From positions 62,001 to 126,000 of the forward strand of contig NZ_WHOS01000012.1 in assembly GCF_013340935.1 (NCBI RefSeq): a stretch of 64,000 nt of DNA. Reading direction: 5' to 3'. A program made the position numbers and the translations under genes. The notes under the pieces are model-generated. The model was not told the DNA's origin. It saw nothing but the letters and a program-made list of their open reading frames with translations, and did not search any database. Shown one piece after another: positions 26,717 through 34,566 of this stretch (position 1 is the first letter of the stretch; each line of letters opens with the position of its first letter). The stretch comes from Azospirillum melinis (GTDB taxonomy: Bacteria > Pseudomonadota > Alphaproteobacteria > Azospirillales > Azospirillaceae).

Positions 26717-28084
26717 ATGGAGATGGTGGAGACAGAAGCGATGCCGGCACTCGCCACCCTGGCCGCGGAATTCGACCGGCTGCCGACGCGCCGATGGCGC
26801 GGGGAAATCCGCTCGGCCGCCGGCATGACGCTGGAGGTCGACGGGTTGCAGCGCGTGCTGTCGGTCGGCGACAAATGCCATGCGGAGACGCTGCGCGGCG
26901 GGCGCGTGCTGTGCGAGACCATCGGCTTCCGCAACGGGCGCTCGCTGCTGATGGCCTTCGATAGCCTCGACGGCGTGGCGGAGGGCTGCGCCGCGGTCAC
27001 CGACGACACCGCCTTCACGCTGCGGCCCGGCCCCGGCTGGCTCGGCCGGGTGGTCAACGCGCTGGGCGAGCCGATCGACGGCAAGGGCCCGCTGGCGAAC
27101 GGCGAGCATCCGCGCAGCTTGCGCCAGCCGCCGCCAGCCGCCTGCGCCCGCCGCCGGGTGGGCAGGCGGCTGGACAGCGGCATCCGGGTGATCGACAGCT
27201 TCGTGCCGCTCTGCCGCGGCCAGCGGCTGGGCGTGTTCGCCGGCTCCGGCGTCGGCAAATCGACGCTGCTGGCGATGGTCGCCCGCCATGCCGAGGCCGA
27301 GGCCATCGTCATCGGCCTGATCGGCGAGCGCGGGCGCGAGGTGCGCGAATTCATCCAGGACGATCTGGGGCCGGAGGGGCTGGCGCGCTCCGTCGTCATC
27401 GTCGCCACCTCGGACGAGCCGCCGCTGATGCGCCGGCAGGCGGCGTTGCTGACCATGACGGTGGCGGAGGAGATGCGCGATCAGGGAAAGCATGTGCTGT
27501 GCCTGATGGACAGCGTCACCCGCTTTGCCATGGCCCAGCGCGAGATCGGGCTGGCCGCCGGCGAGCCGCCGACCGCCAAGAGCTATCCGCCCAGCGTCTT
27601 CGCCGAACTGCCCCGCCTGCTGGAGCGCGCCGGGCCGGGTCCTGAAAGCGGTGGAGACGGCGACATCACCGCCATCTTCACCGTTCTGGTCGATGGCGAC
27701 GACCATGACGAACCCATCGCCGATGCGGTGCGCGGCATCCTCGACGGCCATCTGGTGCTGGACCGCAAAATCGCCGAGCAGGGGCGATATCCCGCCGTCA
27801 ACCTGCTGCGCAGCGTGTCGCGCAGCCTGCCCGGCTGCCATGACGCACGCGAGAACCGCATCGTCGGCCGCGCCCGCGCGCTGGCCGCCAGCTATGACGG
27901 CATGAAGGAGATGATCCGGCTCGGCGCCTACAAGCGCGGCACCGATCCGGAGACCGACGCCGCCATCGACCTGCATCCGCAGTTGGAGGAGTTCCTGCGC
28001 CAGGGCAAGGACGACCCCTCGCCCTCCGCCGGGAGTTTCGCACGGCTGGAGTCGCTGCTCGCCGCCCTCGGAGACCACGCATGA
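26717..28084 (+). CDS. fliI: Flagellum-specific ATPase
   Basis: A 455-residue F1-like ATPase of the export apparatus. Walker A is AGSGVGKST (175-183). IGLIGERGREVREF follows, then Walker B in VLCLMDSVTRFAMAQREIGLAAGEPPTAKSYPPSVF, all typical of FliI. An ATG at 26741 with a better-spaced GGTGGAG is an alternative start (447 residues). The stop overlaps the next gene by four bases. Confidence 0.94.
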   Translation: MEMVETEAMPALATLAAEFDRLPTRRWRGEIRSAAGMTLEVDGLQRVLSVGDKCHAETLRGGRVLCETIGFRNGRSLLMAFDSLDGVAEGCAAVTDDTAFTLRPGPGWLGRVVNALGEPIDGKGPLANGEHPRSLRQPPPAACARRRVGRRLDSGIRVIDSFVPLCRGQRLGVFAGSGVGKSTLLAMVARHAEAEAIVIGLIGERGREVREFIQDDLGPEGLARSVVIVATSDEPPLMRRQAALLTMTVAEEMRDQGKHVLCLMDSVTRFAMAQREIGLAAGEPPTAKSYPPSVFAELPRLLERAGPGPESGGDGDITAIFTVLVDGDDHDEPIADAVRGILDGHLVLDRKIAEQGRYPAVNLLRSVSRSLPGCHDARENRIVGRARALAASYDGMKEMIRLGAYKRGTDPETDAAIDLHPQLEEFLRQGKDDPSPSAGSFARLESLLAALGDHA

Positions 28085-28677
28085 GCATCAATACCAAACT
28101 GGCCGCCCAGGCCGTCACCCCGCCCTCGGCACACCGCAAGGCCGCCGCCGAGCCGGAGGAAACGTTGGCCGACAGGATGAGCGTCGGCTTCGACGATCTG
28201 CTCGACGTGGTCAACCCGCTCCAGCAATTGCCCGTGGTGTCGTCGGTCTACCGCGAGGCGACGGGGGAAGACATCTCCATCCCAGCCCGGCTGGCCGGCG
28301 GCTTCCTGTTCGGCGGGCTGCCCGGCCTGATCGGCAGCGCCGCCATGGTCGCCTTCGAGGAGGTCACCGGCGACAGCGTGCTGGGCCATATCGGCAGCCT
28401 GCTGGAGGAGGGAACGGAGACCGCCGCGGCGGAGCAGGCGCCGGCAGGGGCGTTGCCCTGGATGGGCGGCGGCAGCGGCGGCGACCGCGCCCTGCCCTCC
28501 CCCCAATCGCTGGAGGAGGCCTTGCGCCGCAAATCGGCGCCGGCGGCGGAAATGGCAGCGACAGCGGGGGTGCCGGCGGGTACCGAACAGCCGGCGCCGC
28601 AACTGCTGGCGAAGCTGTACAGCCTGGAGGCGACGGCCAGGGCCGGCACGCCAGGGATGGCGCGCACGGCGCCGTGA
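28081..28677 (+). CDS. Conserved protein coupled to fliI, function unknown
   Basis: A 198-residue protein. The central region (about 38-95: DDLLDVVNPLQQLPVVSSVYREATG then ARLAGGFLFGGLPGLIGSAAMVAFEEVTG) looks conserved and holds a glycine-rich hydrophobic hairpin that could insert into a membrane. The second half is Ala/Pro/Gly rich and probably disordered. The four-base overlap with fliI (ATGA) suggests a flagellar role, such as an export-apparatus accessory; this is inference. Confidence 0.6.
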   Translation: MSINTKLAAQAVTPPSAHRKAAAEPEETLADRMSVGFDDLLDVVNPLQQLPVVSSVYREATGEDISIPARLAGGFLFGGLPGLIGSAAMVAFEEVTGDSVLGHIGSLLEEGTETAAAEQAPAGALPWMGGGSGGDRALPSPQSLEEALRRKSAPAAEMAATAGVPAGTEQPAPQLLAKLYSLEATARAGTPGMARTAP

Positions 28678-28756
28678 CCAACCCCAGCTTGCGCGGCACC
28701 GCCGGGCGCGGTTCAATGATCCGGAACCGGGAGGCTTCGGAGCGGGCGGTCGGACG

Positions 28757-29152
28757 ATGGATGCAGGCAACGGCCTGGAACAGGGAAAGGGAAAGGGACG
28801 GCGGCGGCTGTGGCTGCTGGTCGGCCATGGCGCGGTGGGGTTGGCCACCGCCGGAGCCTTCCTGCCGATCCTGCCCACCGTCCCCTTCCTGCTGGTCGCC
28901 GGCTGGGCCTATGCCCGCGGCAATCCCGAACTGCGCGAGCGGATGCGCAACGACCCGCGGTTCGGCCGCGCCATCCGCGAGTGGCAGGATCGCGGCGCCA
29001 TTCCGGTGAAGGCGAAGGTCATGGCGGTCGGCGGCATGTCGTCCAGCTTCGCCATCCTGGCCCTGACCTCTCCCGGCTACCCGGTGCTCGCCGGCACCGG
29101 GCTGGTCATGGTGGGTGCCGCCGCTTATGTGGTGTCCCGTCCGACTCCATAG
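28757..29152 (+). CDS. DUF454 (YbaN-like) small membrane protein
   Basis: A 131-residue protein with helices near 21-47 and 88-125. The HGAVGLATAGAFLPILPTVPFLLVAGWAYARGNPELRERM stretch is the DUF454 signature (LPTTPF-like). The role of this inner-membrane family is unknown. The ribosome binding site before ATG 28757 is weak, so a later start is possible. It faces hflX tail to tail. Confidence 0.75.
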   Translation: MDAGNGLEQGKGKGRRRLWLLVGHGAVGLATAGAFLPILPTVPFLLVAGWAYARGNPELRERMRNDPRFGRAIREWQDRGAIPVKAKVMAVGGMSSSFAILALTSPGYPVLAGTGLVMVGAAAYVVSRPTP

Positions 29153-29207
29153 GAAAAGGGGCCGCCGTTTCCAGCAGCCCCCTTCCTTCAAAGTTTGAAA
29201 GCCTCGC

Positions 29208-30554
29208 TCAGGCCGCGGCACGCTCTTGCCCCGGATGGCCCAGGCGGGCCAGCGTCGCCGGCTCGATGGCGACCTGCAGATGGGCGTGGCTGTCGTCGTC
29301 GCGGCGGCCGACCACCTCGCCATGGGCGTAGAGCCAGGCGAGCGTCGCCCCGTCGCCATGCTCGACATCGAGTTCAACCAGCTCGCGGCCGGCGGTCATC
29401 CGCTCGTCGAGGATACGGAACAGCGTGTCCAGACGCTCCCCGGTCGCGGCGGACAGCGCGCAGGCGTTGCCGGACCGTTCGGCACGGGCAAGCACGGCCT
29501 CAAGCTCCGCCCCGTCCAGCAAATCGATCTTGTTGGAAACCTCGACCACGCGCGGGTCGCGTTCCGGATCGATGCCGAGATCGGTCAGGATCGCCTCCAC
29601 ATCGGCCTTCTGGGCTTCTGTGTCGGGATGGGCGATGTCGCGGACATGCAGGATGATGTCGGCCGACTGCACCTCCTCCAGCGTGGCGCGGAAGGCCGCG
29701 ACCAGATGGGTCGGCAGGTCGGAGATGAAACCGACCGTGTCGGACAGGATCACCTTGCGCCCCGACGGCAGGACCACCTGCCGCATGGTCGGGTCCAGCG
29801 TCGCGAACAGCAGATTCTTCGCGAACACGTCGGCGCCGGCCATCCGGTTGAACAGGGTGGACTTGCCGGCGTTGGTGTAACCGACCAGCGCCACCACCGG
29901 ATAGGGCACCTTGGCGCGCGCCTTGCGGTGCAGGCCGCGGGTGCGGCGGACATCGTCCAGCTCCCGCTTGATCTTGACGATGCGGTTGCCGATCAGACGG
30001 CGGTCGAGTTCGAGCTGGGATTCACCGGGACCGCCGAGGAAGCCGAAGCCGCCACGCTGGCGTTCAAGGTGGGTCCAGGACCGCACCAGCCGCGACTTCT
30101 GGTAGGTCAGCGACGCCAGCTCGACCTGAAGCTGGCCTTCATGGGTGCGGGCGCGCGCGCCGAAGATCTCCAGGATCAGGCCGGTGCGGTCGATGACCTT
30201 GGCACCGAAGGCCGTCTCGAGATTGCGCTGCTGCACCGGGGTCAGCAGATGGTCGACGATGACAAGGTCGATGGCCTCGCCCGCCTCGCGCGCGTCTTCG
30301 ATCAGCTTGGCCTGCTGCTCGATGGCGCCGCCGCCCAGCAGGGTGGCCGGGCGCGGCTGGTTGACCTTGACGATGGCGGCCTGCGCCACCTCAAGCTCGA
30401 TGGCTGCGGCAAGACCGACCGCCTCCTCCAGCGAGGCTTCGGGGCTGCGGACGGTCTCGACGCCGCGCAGGACCGGGTGGAGGACGAGGGCGCGGCCCAA
30501 ATTCGATTGCCGGGTTTCGATGGTTTTGGAGTCGGTGTTCGGATTCGTACCCAT
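29208..30554 (-). CDS. hflX: Ribosome-associated GTPase HflX
   Basis: A 448-residue GTPase. The N-terminal HflX domain (LLGGGAIEQQAKLIEDA and LVIVDHLLTPVQQRNLE) precedes the glycine-rich GGFGFLGGPGESQLELDRR linker. The G domain has G1 GYTNAGKST, G3 DTVGFI and G4 NKID. HflX splits stalled or idle 70S ribosomes under stress. ATG 30554 matches the family start and follows AAGGAA. Unlike in many bacteria, hfq is not visible next to it; 570 bp of unusual non-coding DNA lies upstream. Confidence 0.92.
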   Translation of the reverse strand: MGTNPNTDSKTIETRQSNLGRALVLHPVLRGVETVRSPEASLEEAVGLAAAIELEVAQAAIVKVNQPRPATLLGGGAIEQQAKLIEDAREAGEAIDLVIVDHLLTPVQQRNLETAFGAKVIDRTGLILEIFGARARTHEGQLQVELASLTYQKSRLVRSWTHLERQRGGFGFLGGPGESQLELDRRLIGNRIVKIKRELDDVRRTRGLHRKARAKVPYPVVALVGYTNAGKSTLFNRMAGADVFAKNLLFATLDPTMRQVVLPSGRKVILSDTVGFISDLPTHLVAAFRATLEEVQSADIILHVRDIAHPDTEAQKADVEAILTDLGIDPERDPRVVEVSNKIDLLDGAELEAVLARAERSGNACALSAATGERLDTLFRILDERMTAGRELVELDVEHGDGATLAWLYAHGEVVGRRDDDSHAHLQVAIEPATLARLGHPGQERAAA

Positions 30555-30636
30555 GGGGTTCCTTGTGCCCGCCCCGGCGCCGGATGCGCGGGGCATGCGC
30601 GCGTCCCTGGCGGATGCGACGCTCGGAATTGGAAAA

Positions 30637-30721
30637 AAGGGGGGTCCTCTCCGATCCCACCGGCGGCGCCACGGCACGGGGGAGGGTCGCGGCGGCCTGC
30701 GCGTCACGGGATCGGAGAGGA
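30637..30721 (-). terminator. Long stem-loop with T run upstream of hflX
   Basis: Perfect arms GGGATCGGAGAGGA and TCCTCTCCGATCCC, 14 bp, enclose 49 bases. On the minus strand the stem is followed at once by CCCCCCTTTTTTCC. It may be an attenuator in the hflX leader or the end of a small transcript. Confidence 0.45.
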
Positions 30722-30835
30722 TGGCGCCGGCACTCCCGCAGCGGGGGCCGAACCGGGGAACTTAGATCAAGGGAAGATCACCGAAGTTGCCGCGCCGGCC
30801 GGGCAATGGCCTCGTCACGCGGGATCGTACCGGGT

Positions 30836-30886
30836 TCGCGGCGTCGCCGCCGACATTCTTGGGTCGCGGCGTCACCGCCGACATTC
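30836..30886. repeat. Tandem 23-bp direct repeat
   Basis: Two copies of TCGCGGCGTC(G/A)CCGCCGACATTC at 30836-30858 and 30864-30886, period 28 bp, one mismatch. Each unit also contains the near-palindrome GGCGTCGCC. Confidence 0.7.
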
Positions 30887-30956
30887 GGTTAGATGTGGAG
30901 TTCGGCGTTCGAAACAAGGGTGCGGCAGCGCTTTTTCCGGGATTTGGCGGTCGATG

Positions 30957-31108
30957 CCCTCTCCCGCCCCGGGAGAGGGAGGGGACCCACGAAGTGGGGA
31001 GGGTGAGGGGTAGAGCAAGAATCCCGAACCGCATGGTTCCTTGGATCACCCCTCACCCTTCCCACCGCTTCGCGGCGGGCCCCTTCCCTCTCCCGGGGCG
31101 GGAGAGGG
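30957..31108. repeat. Long inverted repeat element, copy C
   Basis: Same ends as copy A (CCCTCTCCCG / CGGGAGAGGG hairpins) and the same core CGAACCGCATGGTTCCTTGG. The inner hairpins differ: CCCAC-GAA-GTGGG on the left and ACCGC-TTC-GCGGC on the right. It lies 18 bp beyond the stop of the last gene of the flagellin run and likely terminates it. Confidence 0.85.
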
Positions 31109-31126
31109 AGTATCAGGAGTGCCCCC

Positions 31127-32290
31127 TCACCAGCCCATGTTGTTGCGGGAGGTCTGCTCGATGGTCTTGATGTGGGCCAGCCCCGGCAGGATTTCCGAGC
31201 GGATGAACTCCAGACGCCGCACCGGGCCGCCGCCGCGCGAGAAGCGGTGCTTCCACAGGTTCATCTTCACCGCCAGACCGCACAGCACCCCGCCGATGGT
31301 CAGGTGATGGGTGACGATCAGGTCGCGGATGCTGCGGAAGCTCTCCGGGTTGATGTCGCGCCAGAAATCGCGGGAGCGGGTGTCGAAGCTTTCGAAACGC
31401 CCGGTGATCGAGGTGGCGATGTCGGTCAGGTCATGGCCGATGTCGTCCAGCATGCGGCCCTGGCGGGCGTCGCGGCGCACCTCGCTGACCTGATACAGCT
31501 CCGCCATCCAGCCGAGGAAGCCCTGCACGTCGGGCACGATGTCGTCCAGGCAGCGCTTGAAATAGGCCAGCGACAGGAAGATGTCGGCATACTCCTCCAG
31601 AAAGGCCGGAATCTCCCCCAGCGGAATGTCGAGCCGGTCGGCGGTCAGTTGCAGGCGGCGCCGCGCCTCCTCCACGTCGGGCTGGGCGAACAGGCGGACC
31701 AGCTCGTCCATGCTGGCGATGTCCGCCCCCTGCACGCCATAGACATGCTCCACCAGCGGCCGGGTGAAGACGCGCATGTAGCTGGTCAGCTCGGCCCGCT
31801 TGGCGGCCGACAGCCGGAGCGCCGCCGCTTCCTCCACATCGATGTTCAGGCGGCGCAGCTCCAGCCGCAGGCTGTAGACGTCGAAGCTGGCGGCCTCGGC
31901 GATCTGCACGATCTTGCGCAGGTCGCGGCGGAATTCCGGGCCGTCGATGCCGAAGCATTTCGACAGCTGGTCGATGCGGATCTGGCCGCTGCCCGTCTGG
32001 GCGTCGTTGAACAGCTCCGCCACCGTCTCCAGCCGGACATTCTTGATCAGCCGCGCCCGGCGCAGCCCCGGCGTTTCCAGCGGCAGGATCGACAGCGGCA
32101 GGATGTGCAGCGCGTCGCGCCCGTCATCCTCGTCCTCCGCGGACGCACCGCGCAGAGCCACGGCGGCGGCCCCGGTGGTGGCCGGCGGGCGGATGCGGTC
32201 ACGAGCCTTACGGTCTTGTGGCTCTTTGGACCTGTGGTCCTGCAAGTCGCCGGACCTGTGGTCCGGTGGGGTGCCGGCTGGCGTCTGCAC
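31127..32290 (-). CDS. Flagellar-cluster protein of unknown function with N-terminal 8-residue repeats
   Basis: A 387-residue, largely helical, soluble protein. The first 60 residues are charged and low complexity, including an imperfect 8-residue repeat (DHRSGDLQ DHRSKEPQ). Residues about 65-360 are a conserved-looking helical domain with no family I recognise; FRSIRDLIVTHHLTIGGVLCGLAVKMNLWKHRF is near the end. The start is GTG 32290, supported by a strong GGGAGGAG eight bases upstream. It closes the flagellin-flaF-flbT run, so a flagellar role is likely but unproven. Confidence 0.6.
   Translation of the reverse strand: MQTPAGTPPDHRSGDLQDHRSKEPQDRKARDRIRPPATTGAAAVALRGASAEDEDDGRDALHILPLSILPLETPGLRRARLIKNVRLETVAELFNDAQTGSGQIRIDQLSKCFGIDGPEFRRDLRKIVQIAEAASFDVYSLRLELRRLNIDVEEAAALRLSAAKRAELTSYMRVFTRPLVEHVYGVQGADIASMDELVRLFAQPDVEEARRRLQLTADRLDIPLGEIPAFLEEYADIFLSLAYFKRCLDDIVPDVQGFLGWMAELYQVSEVRRDARQGRMLDDIGHDLTDIATSITGRFESFDTRSRDFWRDINPESFRSIRDLIVTHHLTIGGVLCGLAVKMNLWKHRFSRGGGPVRRLEFIRSEILPGLAHIKTIEQTSRNNMGW
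32228..32264. repeat. 24-bp tandem repeat in the coding start of the 387-residue protein
   Basis: The 13-base unit GGACCTGTGGTCC, itself nearly palindromic, recurs at 32228-32240 and 32252-32264 with a 24-bp period. It encodes an in-frame eight-residue repeat. Confidence 0.65.
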
Positions 32291-32329
32291 GGCTGGACTC
32301 CTCCCGCTCGGGCGAGCCCCGCGGCCCTG

Positions 32330-33121
32330 TCAGAAGCGCGGGAACCTCATCAGCGTCATGGTGATGGACGGATCGATGGAGATGACCGAGGCCCGCCCGC
32401 GGCGGGAAATCGGCCCGATGGACGGCATGGCGGCGGTCGCAGCGGCGCTGCCGTTCTGCATGTCGTACATCGCGGCGAAGCGGTCGAGGAACTTGGCGAC
32501 CTTGTCCGGGCTTTTGAGGTCGGCGATGTCCATCCGCTTTTCCAAGAGCGCCTTCTGCTTGTCGACGTCCAGCAGCGCCGTCTGGTCGGGCAGCCCCAGC
32601 GTGGTGTAGACCACCTTGCGCAGGGCATTGTCGGCCATGACCTGATACCAGTTGGTGATGTTCGCCGACCGCCGCTGGAAATAGAGGCCGAGCCGCACCG
32701 CCGGGTTCCTGTCCTCCGATTCCACCTCCAGCGTCACGGCGACATAGCGGTCGACGATGGCCTGGACGACGGCCGGCTGCTTCAGGTTGGCGCCGTCGTT
32801 CTCGGCGAAGCCCAGGATGGTCGCCATCTCGCGGAACTTGGTATCGCTCATCCGGTTGGCGGTGGAATACTGGTCGCTCACCCCTTCTTCCAGAACCTTG
32901 CGGATCAGGCCGCGCGACTTCGCCTGACTGCCGAGGTCGAAGGCGTCCAGGACGAAGCGGTAGAGCTTGTCGTCCTTCATGAAGTCTTCGGTACTGGCGA
33001 TCTTGCCGATGTTGTCCTGGAAATAGGAAATGGCGCGCTGCACCGCCGGCCGGCTGCGCACCGCCTGTTCGTAGCGGTCGTGGTTCTTGCTGACCATCCG
33101 CAGATCGACGAGCGTCGTCAT
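32330..33121 (-). CDS. DUF1217-family flagellar protein
   Basis: A 263-residue helical protein. The pattern RPAVQRAISYFQDNIGKIASTEDFMKDDKLYRFVLDAFDLGSQAKSRGLIRKVLEEG is the DUF1217 signature, found in alphaproteobacterial flagellar/motility clusters. Function is unknown; an exported structural or scaffolding role has been suggested for such clusters, which is inference. It overlaps the preceding gene by four bases (ATGA) and is followed after 39 bp by the 387-residue protein. Confidence 0.8.
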   Translation of the reverse strand: MTTLVDLRMVSKNHDRYEQAVRSRPAVQRAISYFQDNIGKIASTEDFMKDDKLYRFVLDAFDLGSQAKSRGLIRKVLEEGVSDQYSTANRMSDTKFREMATILGFAENDGANLKQPAVVQAIVDRYVAVTLEVESEDRNPAVRLGLYFQRRSANITNWYQVMADNALRKVVYTTLGLPDQTALLDVDKQKALLEKRMDIADLKSPDKVAKFLDRFAAMYDMQNGSAAATAAMPSIGPISRRGRASVISIDPSITMTLMRFPRF

Positions 33122-33510
33122 GCCTCGACCTCCCCGCCCCGGCCGTCCTCGCCTTGCGGAAGGACGGGATCCTCGTCGGCCGCATCGGTTTCGGCGCCAT
33201 AGCCGGCGGGGATGCGCATGATGACCTCCCCGGTCGCGGTGTCGAGCACCTCGGTGTAGAGCCGCCTCGTGTCGGGATCGAGGTTGACGCGATAGGGCCG
33301 GGCGGCGTGCTTCGCCTCCGCCTCGGATGCGTCGGCCTTCCCGGCGGCCTGCTGGGCGCGCTCGGCCGCCTCCACCGGCTTGGCCGTCTCGGCCTGGGCG
33401 GCGCGCAGCCGGTCGGCCTGACGCTGGCGCGCTTCCGCGATGATGTCGGCGCTGGTGGTGGTGGCGCGGTCGCCGGACGGGCCGGTCACGCCGGTGACGG
33501 GGGTCGGCAT
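33118..33510 (-). CDS. Small FlaG-like protein in the flagellin operon
   Basis: A 130-residue protein. The first 80 residues are charged and Ala-rich, probably coiled. The end (YRVNLDPDTRRLYTEVLDTATGEVIMRIPAGYG) resembles the FlaG pattern in which a D-x-TGEV-x-R-I-P motif occurs, though it is too divergent for a firm call. AGGAGG nine bases before ATG 33510 rejects the longer frame starting at 33612. It starts four bases after the flbT stop. Confidence 0.6.
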   Translation of the reverse strand: MPTPVTGVTGPSGDRATTTSADIIAEARQRQADRLRAAQAETAKPVEAAERAQQAAGKADASEAEAKHAARPYRVNLDPDTRRLYTEVLDTATGEVIMRIPAGYGAETDAADEDPVLPQGEDGRGGEVEA

Positions 33511-33514
33511 GGCG

Positions 33515-33976
33515 TCAGCCTCCTGCGTGATGGCCGATGCCGTCCGCCTGGAAGGAGGCCGCCGGGGCAGAGGGAGAGGCAGAGGGGGACGCCGCCAGCA
33601 GCGTGCCCTCATACTCCATCACCGGACGCAGGGCGGACAGCGCCTTGTAATAGTCGCGCTCCCCGATATGGCCCATGGCGCGGGCGATGCGGTCCTGGAT
33701 GTCGGGGCGGGCGAAGGCGGTGTAGAGCTGCGCCATCATCGCCGCTACGGCACCGCTGCCGGTGGCGGCGACCTCGGGATCGAGCAGCATGCTCTGGATC
33801 AGGAAATAGGCGCGGCGCACCGGGGTCACCGCATCCTCCTCCTGGAGGATGTCGCTGCCGCGGATGATCTGGGCGAAGTTGGAGATCGTCAGGGTGTAGC
33901 GGCGGTTCTCGTTCTGCACGACGCAGCCGTTGATCACCACGCGCTCGCACGGCTTCAGGCGCAGCTTAAGTGCCAT
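33515..33976 (-). CDS. flbT: Flagellin translation regulator FlbT
   Basis: A 153-residue protein beginning MALKLRLKPCERVVINGCVVQNENRR, the standard FlbT N-terminus. In Caulobacter FlbT binds the 5' leader of flagellin mRNA and triggers its decay until the hook is built. The C-terminus has an Ala/Ser/Pro tail. It overlaps the flaF end by 11 bases. Confidence 0.92.
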   Translation of the reverse strand: MALKLRLKPCERVVINGCVVQNENRRYTLTISNFAQIIRGSDILQEEDAVTPVRRAYFLIQSMLLDPEVAATGSGAVAAMMAQLYTAFARPDIQDRIARAMGHIGERDYYKALSALRPVMEYEGTLLAASPSASPSAPAASFQADGIGHHAGG

Positions 33977-34373
33977 AGGACAGATCCTCCGTCGCCAGTT
34001 CCAGCGCGGGCTGCGCCGCCCCCTGGGCAGCCCCTTGCAGGCCCTGCATCACCGAGCGGTTGATGTGGAGCAGCAGGTCGATGCCACCCTCGCCGCGCAG
34101 GACCCGCTGGGTGTTGCGGTTCACTGCGAAGGAGAGCGAGACCAGACCGGCGCGCAATGCCTCCGGCAGGGCGTTGCCGTCCTCCAGCAGGTCGGCGCGC
34201 AGCGCGTTCCACAGCTCCAGGTTCCGCCACAGCGCGTCCTTCAGCGCGGCGGAGCGCCAGTCGGCGTCGCGGTTGTTCTCCAGCGCCAGGGTGATCCGCA
34301 GGAACACCCGGTACTCGATCTTTCGCGGATCGTCGCACTCGGCGATGGTCTGGTGATAGGCGGCGATGCTCAT
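33966..34373 (-). CDS. flaF: Flagellar biosynthesis regulator FlaF
   Basis: A 135-residue helical protein with the FlaF pattern YHQTIAECDDPRKIEYRVFLRITLALEN and ALKDALWRNLELWNALRADL. FlaF works opposite FlbT as a flagellin-specific export and translation factor in alphaproteobacteria. ATG 34373 fits the family start; the Shine-Dalgarno sequence is weak. It follows flagellin after a 193-bp gap containing a long hairpin. Confidence 0.88.
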   Translation of the reverse strand: MSIAAYHQTIAECDDPRKIEYRVFLRITLALENNRDADWRSAALKDALWRNLELWNALRADLLEDGNALPEALRAGLVSLSFAVNRNTQRVLRGEGGIDLLLHINRSVMQGLQGAAQGAAQPALELATEDLSYGT

Positions 34374-34514
34374 GGGCGCACCCCTGCGGTGGGGTCCTTG
34401 GCGGCGGGATGCCGGACCGGTTGCGGTGGGTCTGTCGAAAGACGGGCGGGGGGCCGGCCGTCGGCGATGCCCGCTCCGTCCGGCGACGGGCGTGATGAAC
34501 GGGCATGGCCGACG

Positions 34515-34556
34515 GGGCGGCTCCATCGTCCAGGGGTTCGGACAATGGAGCCGCCC
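34515..34556 (-). terminator. Strong hairpin after the flagellin gene
   Basis: 17-bp arms (34515-34531 and 34540-34556) with one G-T pair and an 8-base loop, ten bases after the flagellin stop. No U tract follows. It probably stabilises flagellin mRNA and lowers read-through into flaF. Confidence 0.7.
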
Positions 34557-34566
34557 GCGAGGGGAC

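Larger units (their letters stand above)
30555..30956. other. Non-coding region upstream of hflX
   Basis: No gene was recognised. It contains a perfect 14-bp inverted repeat (30645-30658 / 30708-30721) followed on the minus strand by a T run, and a tandem 23-bp repeat (30836-30858, 30864-30886). A leader or small RNA on the hflX strand is possible. Confidence 0.5.
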
